Of a stretch of 64,000 bases of DNA, positions 29,224 through 40,653 are shown piece by piece (positions within the stretch are counted from its first letter, which is position 1; each line of letters begins with the position of its first letter). The notes below the pieces were generated by a model. It worked only from the letters and a program-made list of their open reading frames with translations. It was not told the origin of the DNA and ran no database searches. Position numbers and translations under genes: made by a program. This DNA is from Streptomyces syringium (GTDB lineage Bacteria; Actinomycetota; Actinomycetes; Streptomycetales; Streptomycetaceae). The stretch spans positions 2,542,001 to 2,606,000 of the forward strand of contig NZ_JAGIOH010000001.1 in NCBI RefSeq assembly GCF_017876625.1, written 5' to 3'.

Positions 29224-30210
29224 TTACGAACGGCTGCGGGCCGCCCTGGCGACGGCCACGACGGCCTTCTCCAGCGCGTACTCCGGGTCGTCCCCGCCGC
29301 CCTTGACACCCGCGTCGGCCTCGGCGACGGCGGTCAGGGCCGCCGCGACGCCGTCCGCCGACCAGCCGCGCATCTGCTGGCGCACCCGGTCGATCTTCCA
29401 CGGCGGCATGCCCAGCTCACGGGCCAGATCGGCGGGGCGGGCACCGCGCGGGGCGGAGGCCAGCTTGCCGATCGACCGCACACCCTGCGCGAGCGCGCTC
29501 GTGATCAGCACCGGGGCGACGCCGGTGGACATCGCCCAGCGCAGCGCCTCCAGCGCCTCCGCCGCCCTGCCCTCCACGGCACGGTCGGCGACCGTGAAGC
29601 TGGAGGCCTCGGCACGGCCCGTGTAGTAGCGGGCGACGACGGCCTCGTCGATGGTGCCCTCGATGTCGGCGACGAGCTGCGCGCAGGCGCTCGCCAGCTC
29701 ACGCAGATCGCTGCCGATCGCGTCCACCAGGGACTGGCAGGCCTCGGGCGTCGCGGAGCGGCCCGTCGCCCGGAACTCCGACCGGACGAACGCCAGCCGG
29801 TCCGCCGGCTTGGTCATCTTCGGACAGGCGACCTCCCGGGCCCCCGCCTTGCGCGCCGCGTCCAGCAGGCCCTTGCCCTTGGCGCCACCGGCGTGCAGGA
29901 GCACCAGGGTGATCTCCTCGGCGGGCGAGCCGAGGTAATTCTTCACGTCCTTGATCGTGTCCGCCGACAGGTCGTGGGCGTTGCGCACGATCACGACCTT
30001 GCGCTCGGCGAACAGCGACGGACTGGTCAGCTGGGCGAGCGTGCCGGGCTGGAGCGCCTCGGGCATGAGGTCGCGCACATCGGTGTCCGCATCGGCGGCG
30101 CGGGCCGCCGTCACCACCTCCCGCACCGCGCGGTCGAGGAGCAGATCCTCCTGGCCCACGGCGATCGTGAGGGGAGCGAGCGGGTCGTCGGTTGCAGTCT
30201 TCCTGGCCAT
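29224..30210 (-). CDS. holA: DNA polymerase III delta subunit
   Basis: A 328-residue clamp-loader subunit that opens the beta sliding clamp. It shows the AAA+-like N-terminal domain (DDPLAPLTIAVGQEDLLLDRAVREVV), VVIVRNAHDLS, the LVLLHAGGAKGKGLL stretch and a C-terminal collar domain (VAPVLITSALAQGVRSIGKLA, GMPPWKIDRVRQQMRGW). It starts MARKTATDDPLA at 30210; an ATG four codons earlier is possible. In Actinobacteria it lies near comEA/comEC and rpsT, as here. Confidence 0.95.
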   Translation of the reverse strand: MARKTATDDPLAPLTIAVGQEDLLLDRAVREVVTAARAADADTDVRDLMPEALQPGTLAQLTSPSLFAERKVVIVRNAHDLSADTIKDVKNYLGSPAEEITLVLLHAGGAKGKGLLDAARKAGAREVACPKMTKPADRLAFVRSEFRATGRSATPEACQSLVDAIGSDLRELASACAQLVADIEGTIDEAVVARYYTGRAEASSFTVADRAVEGRAAEALEALRWAMSTGVAPVLITSALAQGVRSIGKLASAPRGARPADLARELGMPPWKIDRVRQQMRGWSADGVAAALTAVAEADAGVKGGGDDPEYALEKAVVAVARAARSRS

Positions 30211-30281
30211 CGCGTCCAGCATCCCACGCGCCACTGACACGCTCCCCGTGCGGCGGACCGGATATGACGCACAATGGGCGG

Positions 30282-30557
30282 GTGAGCAGCACTCCCATCT
30301 CTTTCCAAGCCTCCGATCCCGTCCGGCACCTGCTGGTGCTCCCCGACCGCGACGCCGCCGAGGAGGTGGCCGTCGAGACCGTGCAGCGGTTCGGTCTGAC
30401 GGAGGAGCCCCAGGTCGTGCGTGACGCCCTCGCCGGGGAGGACGACGCCGAGGACGCCCAGTGGATCGTCGTCGTCGACGACCCGCGCGGCGCCCTGGAC
30501 CCCGCCGCGCTGCGCGCGCTCGCCGAGGAGTACGAGGGCTGGCTGGAAGCGGAGTAG
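30282..30557 (+). CDS. Small acidic protein, function unknown
   Basis: A 91-residue acidic protein (VSSTPISFQASDPVRHLLVLPDRDAAEE...EGWLEAE) with GC-biased third positions and no membrane segment. It may start at GTG 30282 or at ATG 30264 six codons earlier; neither has a strong ribosome site. The central strand VQRFGLTEEPQVVRDAL and the Asp-rich WIVVVDDPRGALDPAALRALAEEY suggest a small alpha/beta fold. I do not recognise a family. It diverges from holA, and its last codons are duplicated just downstream. Confidence 0.75.
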   Translation: MSSTPISFQASDPVRHLLVLPDRDAAEEVAVETVQRFGLTEEPQVVRDALAGEDDAEDAQWIVVVDDPRGALDPAALRALAEEYEGWLEAE

Positions 30558-30586
30558 CCCCGGCCTGAAGTGGAGTAGCCCCGGCC
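30546..30586 (+). repeat. Duplicated 3' end of the small acidic gene
   Basis: GAAGCGGAGTAGCCCCGGCC (30546-30565) is repeated as GAAGTGGAGTAGCCCCGGCC (30567-30586), 19/20 identical with a 21-bp offset. The copy reproduces the final EAE-stop as EVE-stop. Confidence 0.85.
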
Positions 30587-30594
30587 CGACGGGC

Positions 30595-31365
30595 CTACCG
30601 GATGGCGCGGAGCTCGGGCACCTCGTCCAGGTCGATGCCGAAGTGCGTCCGGTAGGCGGGCAGGATCTCGTCCTCGGTCAGCGTCCGGTCCCGCTTGCCC
30701 GAGGCGCCGGTGATCACGAGCGTACGGTCGCTGATCGTGACCCGCCCGTTCTCGGTGAGCCGGGAGCAGACCAGGTTCTGGGTGAAGTGGGACTTCGGCG
30801 AGGTGCGGTGCCACCAGCAGGCGCACTCGAACTCGGCCAGCTGCCGGGGGCGCTGCTCTATCCGGTACTGGAGTGCGCCGTCGTGGAAGACGTCGAGGTC
30901 TCCTTCCTCGGTCTCGGCGATCCGGAACACCCCTGCCGGGTCGCTCTGGTCGCCCCGCTCGGTGAGGCTCAAGGGGTAGTGGCTGTTGCGGCCGAAGCCG
31001 ACGTCGACGAGCCAGGGCTCGGGTGTCTCGACGCGCAGCACCAGATGGTCGTACGGCACACCGAGCCCCTCCTCCCCCATGACCCGCCCGGCGAGCAGCG
31101 TCACCGGGTAGCCGAGCGCGGTCAGCAGCTCGGCGAAGGCACCGTTGAGTTCGTAACAGAAGCCGCCCCGCCGGCCGTGCACGATCTTGTCGACGAGGGC
31201 TTTGCCGTCGAGGACGATCTCCTCGCCGAGGTGAATGGACAGGTTCTCGAAGGGCACCGCTCTCAGATGCCGCAGGCACAGGTCGTGGAGGGCGTCCGCG
31301 TCGGGGGCGGTGGGCCGGGTCGCGTCGATCCGGCGGAGGTAGGCGTCAGTATTGATGGCATCCAT
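30595..31365 (-). CDS. Arylamine N-acetyltransferase
   Basis: A 256-residue cytosolic enzyme that transfers acetyl from acetyl-CoA to arylamines and hydrazines. The catalytic triad is visible at the family positions: Cys70 in RRGGFCYELN, His107 in PYDHLVLRV and Asp121 in LVDVGFG. The N-terminal NTDAYLRRI helix is also typical. No polyketide genes are nearby, so an amide-synthase role as in rifamycin loops is unlikely; xenobiotic or arylamine conversion is more probable. Start ATG 31365. Confidence 0.95.
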   Translation of the reverse strand: MDAINTDAYLRRIDATRPTAPDADALHDLCLRHLRAVPFENLSIHLGEEIVLDGKALVDKIVHGRRGGFCYELNGAFAELLTALGYPVTLLAGRVMGEEGLGVPYDHLVLRVETPEPWLVDVGFGRNSHYPLSLTERGDQSDPAGVFRIAETEEGDLDVFHDGALQYRIEQRPRQLAEFECACWWHRTSPKSHFTQNLVCSRLTENGRVTISDRTLVITGASGKRDRTLTEDEILPAYRTHFGIDLDEVPELRAIR

Positions 31366-31450
31366 GGATCAGTTATGCCTCACGTGAGCTGATTGGGCAT
31401 CAGCCCACAGACCTACGTCCGAGAAAGTCGCCCCCCGTGGCGCCCTCGGG

Positions 31451-34084
31451 TCATCTCCGCGCCGCCGACCTCGCCTTTCCCCCTGCGACGGCGGTGGCCG
31501 CTCCCGTCACCGCGACCGGGCCGTCGGTATCGGTCCGCAGGACCACCGCGCCCTGGGAGCGCAGGGCCGCGACCGTGCGGGGCGCCGGATGGCCGTACGG
31601 GTTGCCGGCGCCCGCCGAGATCAGTGCCAGCCGTGGGCGGAGCCCGCGTATCAACCGCGGGTCCTGGTAGGCGGATCCGTGGTGCGCGACCTTGAGGACG
31701 TCCACCGGCGGCAGCTCCGGGTGGGTTTCCGCCAGGGCCTGCTGGGCGGGTGGTTCGAGGTCGCCGAGCAGAAGGACAGTGAGCCCGGCGGTACGGACGA
31801 GGAGGGTGACGCTGGCGTCGTTGGGCCCTTCCTCCGCCACGAAGGACGTGCCCCGGGGCGGTGGCCACAGCACTTCCCACGACAGGTCTCCCAGCCGGCG
31901 CCGCTCCCCCGGCACCGCGGCGACGACGGGGACCCCCGCCCGCGCGGCCTCGCGGCGTACGAACGCGGCCTGGCCCGGCGGCTCGGCCAGCGGCGTCGCC
32001 TGGATCACGCCGACCGCGCGGCCGCGCAGCACGCCGGGCAGCCCGTCGACGTGGTCGGCGTGATAGTGGCTCAGCAGCAGGAGCGGCACCTTCTCGACGC
32101 CCAACGCGCGCAGGCAGTGGTCGACGGCCCGTGGCTCGGGCCCGGCGTCCACGACGAGGGCGGTGCCGCTGCCCGCGGCGAGGACCAGCGCGTCTCCTTG
32201 GCCCACGTCACAGGCCACCAGCCGCCAGTCGGGCGGCGGCCAGCCCGTGACGACCCGCGTCAGCGGGGCCGGGCGGACGATGGCGACCAGCAGGAGCAGG
32301 GCGCAGCCCGCGCACGCCCAGGGGCGGCGGATCAGCCGGCGGGCGGCGAGCGCGGCGACGGCGGTGGCCGCGGCCAGCGCCAGTCCGCCCGGCCACCCGC
32401 CCGGCCAGCCGAGCTCTGCGCCGGGCAGTTCCGCGCCGGTGCGGGCCACCGTGGCGATCCAGGACGCGGGCCAGCCGGCGACCTGCGCGAGCCCCTCGGC
32501 GACGGGCGGCGCGAGCGGGGCCACGGCGAGTGCGGCGAAGCCGAGGACGGTGGCGGGCGCGACAGCCGGCTCGGCCAGGAGATTGCACGGGACGGCCACC
32601 AGGCTGACGCGCGCCGCCAGCACGGCGATCACGGGCGCGCACACGGCCTGCGCGGCCGCCGCCGCCGCGAGGACCTCTGCGATGCGGGCCGGGACGCCCC
32701 GGCGTCGCAGCGCGTCGCCCCAGCGGGGAGCGAGCGTCAGAAGGGCCCCGGTGGCCAGGACGGAGAGCAGGAAGCCGTAGCTGCGGGCCAGCCAGGGGTC
32801 GTAGAGCACGAGCAGCAGCACGGCCGCCGCCAGCGCGGGCAGCAGGCTGCGGCGCCGGCCCGTCCCGATCGCCAGCAGTGTGATCAGACCGCACGCGGCG
32901 GCCCGCAGCACGCTCGGCTCGGGGCGGCACACGATGACGAAGCCGAGCACGAGCGCACCGCCCAGCACCGCCGTGAGCCGCAGCGGCACCCCGAGCCGGG
33001 CGGCGACCCCACGGCGCTCGGCACGGGTGGCCAGGTGCGGCGGCCCGATCAGCACGACCAGCAGGATCGTGAGGTTGCTGCCGGAGACCGCCAGAAGGTG
33101 CGTCAGGTCGGTGGCGCGGAAGGCGTCCTCGAGATCGGGCGGAACGCGGGAGGTGTCGCCGACGACCAGTCCGGGGAGCAACGCGCGGGCATCCGGGGCG
33201 AGTCCGTCCGTGGCCTCGCGCAGGCCCGATCGCAGCCGGGCGGCGGTGACCTGGAGCGTGGAGGGGGGTGCGACGACCCGAGGGGGCCGGTGGCCTCCGA
33301 CGCGGAGCACGGCGCCGACGCGGTCGCCCTCCCGGGCGGGCGGGGCGAGTCTGCCGTCGACGCGGAGCCGCGTCGACGGCAGCAGCCCGAGCCAGGAACG
33401 CGGCGCGATCAGCAGGACGGGCGTGCGGGTGGCAACCGTGCCGTGCGGGGTGACGACGCGGGTCGCTTCGGCCTCGAACACGACGGCGGGCATGGTGCGG
33501 GCCGCTCCGCGCACGTGCGGGCGGACGGGCCGTGGGTCCGTACCGACCGTCAGCTCGACGGTGGCCTCCCCGTACCGCCGCGCCAGCTCCGGAAGCGGGC
33601 CCCGGTGCGTATCGGCCGCCCGCAGGGCTGCCGCCGCGGCTCCGGCGGCGGCACACAGCAGCACGGCCGCCACCGCGACCGCCGCGCCCACGCGCGCGGC
33701 CGGCCGTCGCCGTGCCACCGCCACCAGCACCCCGGCGGTGACCACCGCCGCCCCGCAGGCGACGGCGACCACGCTCCCGTCCGCTCTCAGCGCGCCCGCC
33801 GCGGCCGCCCATGCCGCGAGGGCGGGCACCATCAGCCGCAGATCGGCGGGGCCGTCCGGACGGGCGCGGGCTTGCCCGGCGACGGGGAAAGGGCCCTGCC
33901 CGGTCGGCCGGGCGCGAGACGGCCGGGGCGGTGCGCCCCGGGCGGGACCGCCGCCGGAGCCGGTGGGTGCGGCAGGCAAGGCAGCCGTCCCGCCCGGCTG
34001 GGGCGCGCCGGACGCGCCGGACGCGCCACCGGGCCCTACCGCCACAGGCGCGGCTCCCGGGTCGTAGCGAGTGGGCGGGCTCAC
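31451..34084 (-). CDS. comEC: ComEC/Rec2 family DNA-uptake channel protein
   Basis: An 877-residue polytopic membrane protein. After a Pro/Gly-rich N-terminal 80 residues come early hydrophobic helices, an OB-like DUF4131 domain, the competence membrane domain (HLLAVSGSNLTILLVVLIG is its signature, residues about 320-340) and many helices. The C-terminal metallo-beta-lactamase domain has SHYHADHVDG, KVAHHGSAYQDP and CDVGQGDA. In competent bacteria it moves single-stranded DNA across the membrane. The GTG at 34084 overlaps the comEA TGA as GTGA. Streptomyces are not known for classical natural competence, so its role here is open. Confidence 0.94.
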   Translation of the reverse strand: MSPPTRYDPGAAPVAVGPGGASGASGAPQPGGTAALPAAPTGSGGGPARGAPPRPSRARPTGQGPFPVAGQARARPDGPADLRLMVPALAAWAAAAGALRADGSVVAVACGAAVVTAGVLVAVARRRPAARVGAAVAVAAVLLCAAAGAAAAALRAADTHRGPLPELARRYGEATVELTVGTDPRPVRPHVRGAARTMPAVVFEAEATRVVTPHGTVATRTPVLLIAPRSWLGLLPSTRLRVDGRLAPPAREGDRVGAVLRVGGHRPPRVVAPPSTLQVTAARLRSGLREATDGLAPDARALLPGLVVGDTSRVPPDLEDAFRATDLTHLLAVSGSNLTILLVVLIGPPHLATRAERRGVAARLGVPLRLTAVLGGALVLGFVIVCRPEPSVLRAAACGLITLLAIGTGRRRSLLPALAAAVLLLVLYDPWLARSYGFLLSVLATGALLTLAPRWGDALRRRGVPARIAEVLAAAAAAQAVCAPVIAVLAARVSLVAVPCNLLAEPAVAPATVLGFAALAVAPLAPPVAEGLAQVAGWPASWIATVARTGAELPGAELGWPGGWPGGLALAAATAVAALAARRLIRRPWACAGCALLLLVAIVRPAPLTRVVTGWPPPDWRLVACDVGQGDALVLAAGSGTALVVDAGPEPRAVDHCLRALGVEKVPLLLLSHYHADHVDGLPGVLRGRAVGVIQATPLAEPPGQAAFVRREAARAGVPVVAAVPGERRRLGDLSWEVLWPPPRGTSFVAEEGPNDASVTLLVRTAGLTVLLLGDLEPPAQQALAETHPELPPVDVLKVAHHGSAYQDPRLIRGLRPRLALISAGAGNPYGHPAPRTVAALRSQGAVVLRTDTDGPVAVTGAATAVAGGKARSAARR

Positions 34085-35112
34085 GGCTGGACCAGGGGGC
34101 GGAGGTCGGTGAAGCGGCGGTTGCCGATGCCGTTGACCTGGCGGAGTTCGTCGACGGAGCGGAAGCCGCCGTGCCGGGTGCGGTAGTCGATGATGTGCTG
34201 GGCGAGCACGGGCCCCACGCCCGGGAGGGTGTCGAGCTGGTCGACCGTGGCGGCGTTGAGGCTGATGGGGCCGCTCGGGACCCCTGAGCCGCCCGGCCCG
34301 CCCGGACTGCCCGGCCCGGCCGCGCTCCCCGCCGCCCCGGCCGCCGGAGGGCTCGCGGTGGCGCCGACCAGGATCTGTTCGCCGTCCGTGAGGACGCGTG
34401 CCCGGTTGAGGCCGGTGGTGTCCGTACCCGGCCGGGATCCGCCCGCCGCGTTCAGCGCGTCGACGACCCTCGATCCGGACGGCAGCCGCTGGATGCCGGG
34501 CCTGCGCACCTTGCCCGCCACATCCACCACCACGACACCGCTCGGGCGAACGCTCGCCGGAACCCCCGTCGGTACCGCTGCGGCCGTCGGCATCACCGCC
34601 GCCGTCGGGGCCGCCACCGCCGCGGGCATCTCCCGGACGGGTGCCCGCACGGTCTGCGGGCGCCCTGTCCAGAAGTGATACGCGGCGAAGACGCTCGCGG
34701 CGATCAGGACGACCGTCAGCGCGGCCAGGGTCCTGGGCTCGAGCCCGCACCGCAGTTGCACCCACAGCGGCATCCGCTCCCCCACGGCGACCCGCCAACC
34801 GGCCCGCCGCCGGGCGGGATCGGGCGGATCCGGGCTGCCGCGCCCCGGAGGCCGCGCCCCGGCCGGCCCACCCGCCCCTCTCCCCGACCCCGCACCCGCA
34901 CCGACCCCTGCTACGCCACCACCACCGTCCCCGCCGGAGGAAACGCGGCGTGAAACCCCCACCGCCGGGCGCACACCGGAAACCACGTCCCCACTCCCCG
35001 CATCGGACGCCGCGTCAGAGCCAGGCCCGGCGAACAGCGCCGCCGCCCGTAGGCTCGGAGCGGGAGCAGAAGCAGAAGCATCAGCAGGCACGGCACGTGA
35101 TCGAGTCGTCAT
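34081..35112 (-). CDS. comEA: ComEA-type helix-hairpin-helix DNA-binding protein
   Basis: About 343 residues. A long disordered Ala/Gly/Pro N-terminus precedes one transmembrane helix (TLAALTVVLIAASVFAAYHF), an SLBB domain (VVVVDVAGKVRRPGIQRLPSG) and two C-terminal helix-hairpin-helix motifs (LDTLPGVGPVLAQHIIDYR and LRQVNGIGNRRFTDLRPLV). This is the ComEA architecture: a membrane-anchored double-stranded DNA receptor feeding ComEC. ATG 35112 is the likely start though no ribosome site is obvious. It is translationally coupled to comEC. Confidence 0.93.
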   Translation of the reverse strand: MTTRSRAVPADASASAPAPSLRAAALFAGPGSDAASDAGSGDVVSGVRPAVGVSRRVSSGGDGGGGVAGVGAGAGSGRGAGGPAGARPPGRGSPDPPDPARRRAGWRVAVGERMPLWVQLRCGLEPRTLAALTVVLIAASVFAAYHFWTGRPQTVRAPVREMPAAVAAPTAAVMPTAAAVPTGVPASVRPSGVVVVDVAGKVRRPGIQRLPSGSRVVDALNAAGGSRPGTDTTGLNRARVLTDGEQILVGATASPPAAGAAGSAAGPGSPGGPGGSGVPSGPISLNAATVDQLDTLPGVGPVLAQHIIDYRTRHGGFRSVDELRQVNGIGNRRFTDLRPLVQP

Positions 35113-35234
35113 GGAACGTGACCGTAGACGCCTTCGCGCGAACCCGCTCCGACAGCCCAAATCCCGTGGATAACCCGCCGGTTGTGGAAAACTCCGCCAC
35201 CCGAACAGGGGCCCGGCCCGGCCGCGCCCCGGCG

Positions 35235-36080
35235 CTACCGCGCCGAGACCACCACGGCGAGCAGCCCCGGCCCCGTGTGTGCCCCGATGACCGCTCCGAC
35301 CTCGCTGACGTGCAGGTCCACCAGTCCCGGCACCCGCTCGCGCAGCCGGTCCGCGAGGTCGTTCGCACGCTCGGGGGCGGCCAAATGGTGGACCGCGACA
35401 TCGACCGGAGCGGCGGCCGCCCGCTCCACGGCGATCTCTTCGAGGCGGGCGATGGCCTTGGAGGCCGTACGGACCTTCTCCCGCAACTCGATCCGGCCGC
35501 CGTCCAGCTGCAGCAGCGGTTTCACGGCGAGCGCCGAGCCCAGCAGCGCCTGCGCGGCCCCGATACGGCCGCCCCGGCGCAGGTAGTCGAGGGTGTCGAC
35601 GTAGAAGTACGCGGCCGTGCCCTGCGCGCGCTTCTCGGCGGCGGCCACCGCCTCGTCGAGCGTGCCGCCGGCGGCGGCGGTGTCCGCGGCGGCCAGGGCG
35701 CAGAAGCCGAGAGCCATGGCGACCATCCCGGTGTCCACGACCCGCACGGGTACGGGCGCCTCACGGGCCGCGAGGACGGCCGCGTCGTAGGTGCCGGAGA
35801 ACTCGGCGGACAGATGGAGGGAGACGATCCCCGTGGCGCCCGCGTCGGCCGCAGCGCGGTAGGCGGCGGCGAAGACCTCGGGGCCGGGCCGCGACGTGGT
35901 CACCGGCTTGCGCTTCTGGAGCGCCTGCGCGACGGAGCGGGCCGAGATCTCGGTGCCCTCTTCGAGTACCTGGTCGCCCAGGACGACCGCCAGCGGGACG
36001 GCGGTGATGCCGTGCCGCTCCATCGCCTCCTGCGGCAGGTAGGCCGTTGAGTCGGTGACGATCGCGACGTGGCGGGGCAT
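35235..36080 (-). CDS. DegV family fatty-acid-binding protein
   Basis: A 281-residue cytoplasmic protein with the DegV start HVAIVTDSTAYLPQ, the TSRPGPEVFAAAYRAA segment, IVSLHLSAEFSGTYDAA and YFYVDTLDYLRRGGRI. DegV/FakB proteins bind a fatty acid and present it to the FakA kinase. No fakA is in the window, so its partner is elsewhere. It is upstream of comEA on the same strand, separated by a 122-bp gap. Confidence 0.94.
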   Translation of the reverse strand: MPRHVAIVTDSTAYLPQEAMERHGITAVPLAVVLGDQVLEEGTEISARSVAQALQKRKPVTTSRPGPEVFAAAYRAAADAGATGIVSLHLSAEFSGTYDAAVLAAREAPVPVRVVDTGMVAMALGFCALAAADTAAAGGTLDEAVAAAEKRAQGTAAYFYVDTLDYLRRGGRIGAAQALLGSALAVKPLLQLDGGRIELREKVRTASKAIARLEEIAVERAAAAPVDVAVHHLAAPERANDLADRLRERVPGLVDLHVSEVGAVIGAHTGPGLLAVVVSAR

Positions 36081-36142
36081 GCTCCGGAGATTACCCGCAG
36101 GGACCCATGGACGGCAGTGCGGGCCGGGGACCCGCGATCACT

Positions 36143-36874
36143 TCAGGTCGTGCTCTCGGGCCTGCGGGTCTTCTGCCAGGAGTACCCTGGCTGCCGCCAC
36201 GCGTCCCGCGCGGTGATCGCGGGCCGCTCCGGCTCCGCCTCGGGCGCTGCCACGCCCTCCGCGCCGACGCCCGCGCCCGGCGTCGGGGCACCGGCTCCGG
36301 CCCCCGTGGGAGCGGCCTGCGGCTCCTCCTCCGTCGTCCAGTGCCGCAGCGCGCCGGCCTCCATCCGGATCTGCTCGCTGAGCATCGCCAGATCGTCGTC
36401 GGCGAACTGCCGCGCCCGGTCCTGTGCCGCCCACCGCAGCGAATCCGCCGAGTGCGTGACGCGCTCCACGCGCTCCCGCAGCTCGGGCAGGCTCCCGGCG
36501 ACGCGGGCCTTGTCCGGCTCGGCCTCCAGCCGCTTGAGGTCGGCGTCGATCTCCTGGCCGTGCGTGCTGAGCCGCTTGAAGAGGGCCAGGGCCTCGGACA
36601 GCGACGGGTCGTCCGGCGCGGCGGCCCGCAGGGCCTCCTGGGTGGCGCGCATCGACGTCCGCAGCGACAGGCGCAGCTCGGCGACCTCGCCGGGCGCCCC
36701 GGGCTGCACGTACTGCTTGGCCTTCAGCCGCGTGTCCTCGACGGTGCGGCGGGCCTGGGTGACGGTACGGTCCACGCCGCGCTTGACGGCTCGCACCGAC
36801 CTCACCACGGCGATCACCCCGAGCGCGACGAAGACCGCGAACATCAGCGCGACGATCACGGCCACGGCTTCCAT
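36143..36874 (-). CDS. Single-pass membrane protein with coiled coil
   Basis: A 243-residue protein with an N-terminal transmembrane helix (VAVIVALMFAVFVALGVIAVV) followed by a long charged helical region (about residues 28-170) with heptad-like Leu spacing, then a Pro/Ala/Gly tail containing PGAGVGAEGVAAPEAEPERP. This looks like a membrane-anchored coiled-coil protein facing the cytoplasm. I do not recognise a named family. It lies between leuS and the DegV gene on the minus strand and is separated from leuS by a strong hairpin. Confidence 0.82.
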   Translation of the reverse strand: MEAVAVIVALMFAVFVALGVIAVVRSVRAVKRGVDRTVTQARRTVEDTRLKAKQYVQPGAPGEVAELRLSLRTSMRATQEALRAAAPDDPSLSEALALFKRLSTHGQEIDADLKRLEAEPDKARVAGSLPELRERVERVTHSADSLRWAAQDRARQFADDDLAMLSEQIRMEAGALRHWTTEEEPQAAPTGAGAGAPTPGAGVGAEGVAAPEAEPERPAITARDAWRQPGYSWQKTRRPESTT

Positions 36875-36935
36875 GAGCGCTCCTCAGCGGGGTCGGTCCG
36901 ACCGATCTGCGTTACCCCTCCACCGTAAACGGAAA

Positions 36936-36974
36936 GGGCAGGCCGGGGGTTCCAGCGGAACCCCCAACCTGCCC
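36936..36974. terminator. leuS terminator hairpin
   Basis: GGGCAGG...GGGGGTTCC-AGC-GGAACCCCC...CCTGCCC forms an interrupted stem of 9 plus 7 bp. It lies 55 bp beyond the leuS stop, before the downstream membrane-protein gene. Confidence 0.8.
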
Positions 36975-37029
36975 GTAGGGACAAACCCTCAGACCGCCCG
37001 TGACGGCTGTGGACCGTCCGGAAGGACCG

Positions 37030-39876
<2,847 letters not shown>

Positions 39877-39931
39877 CGTCCTCAAAGCTCCATCGATCGT
39901 CGTCTCTGCATGCGGTCCGGGAAATGAAAAA

Positions 39932-39950
39932 GCCCCTCGCACAGGAGGGG
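39932..39950 (-). terminator. Attenuator terminator in the leuS leader
   Basis: On the transcript CCCCTC-CTGTGC-GAGGGG is followed by CTTTTTC, a rare true T-tract in this genome. It sits 44 bp past the leader-peptide stop and 56 bp before leuS. An alternative pairing of GCCGCGC (40003-39997) with GCGCGGC (39959-39953) lies between the leader and the terminator, and is only a few bases from its 5' arm. Confidence 0.85.
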
Positions 39951-39993
39951 ACGCCGCGCCGATGCCGACCGGACTGTCACCGGTCGGCTTTGA

Positions 39994-40032
39994 TCAGCGC
40001 GGCCCGCTAAGCAGAAGGCGTACGGCACGCAT
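39994..40032 (-). CDS. leuS leader peptide, MRAVRLLLSGPR
   Basis: A 12-codon ORF ending in TGA upstream of leuS with three consecutive Leu codons (CTT CTG CTT), two of them the rare CTT. Its LLLS core resembles the leuA leader (LLLLS) at the other end of the window. A ribosome stalling at the Leu codons would reach the start of the GCCGCGC arm and could redirect pairing away from the downstream terminator. The candidate -10 TAACCT ends 6 nt before the ATG, so the leader is probably translated leaderless. Confidence 0.75.
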   Translation of the reverse strand: MRAVRLLLSGPR

Positions 40033-40038
40033 GGGGTC

Positions 40039-40044
40039 AGGTTA
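40039..40044 (-). promoter_or_regulatory. Candidate -10 box of leuS leader
   Basis: TAACCT on the minus strand ends 6 nt before the leader ATG, implying a leaderless mRNA. A convincing -35 is not visible. The same leaderless layout is inferred for the leuA leader. Confidence 0.4.
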
Positions 40045-40375
40045 CCGCAGCGGCCGAAGGGCCCGCACGGACGGCCGCAGCGAGAGGCCCTCCGGGCGGG
40101 TGGCCGGGTTTATCCGGCGACCGCCGCAGAACGGACCGAGGCCGACCGGCTGCTGCTGTCCCCACGCGACCGGCTGCTCGCCCAGGGCGTGCACCGCGCG
40201 ACCGGAGTCTGCGCGACCGACTTCCTCCTCGTACACGTCCCGCTCAAGGTGGCGGGTGGCCGGGTGGGCCCTGCCGCGCTGCTGCCCGTCCCGTCCACGC
40301 GGGCGGCCCGCGCGACAGCGACCCGCGTCCGCGGTCCGGCCGAGCGGGCGGTCCGGCCGACGGTCCGGAAAAGCC

Positions 40376-40406
40376 GAACGGGCCGCCCTATTCGGACGAC
40401 CCGTTC
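40376..40406 (-). terminator. Terminator after first tRNA-Ala
   Basis: GAACGGG and CCCGTTC form a 7-bp stem whose transcript is followed by GGCTTTTCC. It starts 9 nt beyond the mature tRNA 3' end. The 330 bases from here to the leuS leader (40045-40375) hold no gene I can support. Confidence 0.65.
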
Positions 40407-40414
40407 ATTCACTG

Positions 40415-40487
40415 TGGAGCTAAGGAGAATTGAACTCCTGACCTCCTGCATGCCATGCAGGCGCTCTACCAACTGAGCTATAGCCCC
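40415..40487 (-). tRNA. tRNA-Ala (anticodon GGC), copy 1
   Basis: A 73-nt cloverleaf: GGGGCTA acceptor pairing with TAGCTCC, D-arm GCTCAGTTGGTAGAGC, anticodon stem CCTGC-ATGGCAT-GCAGG with anticodon GGC, and T-arm AGGAGTTCAATTCTCCT. The discriminator base is A. The CCA end is not encoded, so it must be added enzymatically after RNase Z processing. It is identical to the copy at 42405-42477. Confidence 0.96.
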
Positions 40488-40653
40488 TTGTTTTGTTTTC
40501 CCGCCCGGTTCCCCCGGCGACATCGACTACATTACACGGACCTCCCCGCCATCTGCCAAATCGATGGCCCGTCAGCGCTTGAAACGAGCCCGCACAGGGT
40601 AGCGTCGTCCGTCTGATGACGATTTGTCCCGGAGGTTCCCGGAGCCGAGCCTC

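Noticed and set aside
39932..40044. FMN riboswitch or T-box before leuS
   Set aside because: GCCGACCGG-N7-CCGGTCGGC is only a simple hairpin; the conserved T-box GGTGG(N)ACCGCG and FMN core elements are missing.
40045..40375. Short ORFs between leuS leader and tRNA-Ala
   Set aside because: Plus-strand frame reads MHRATGVCATDFLLVHVPLK but runs into the tRNA gene and has no ribosome site; no known family. Left as gene-free.
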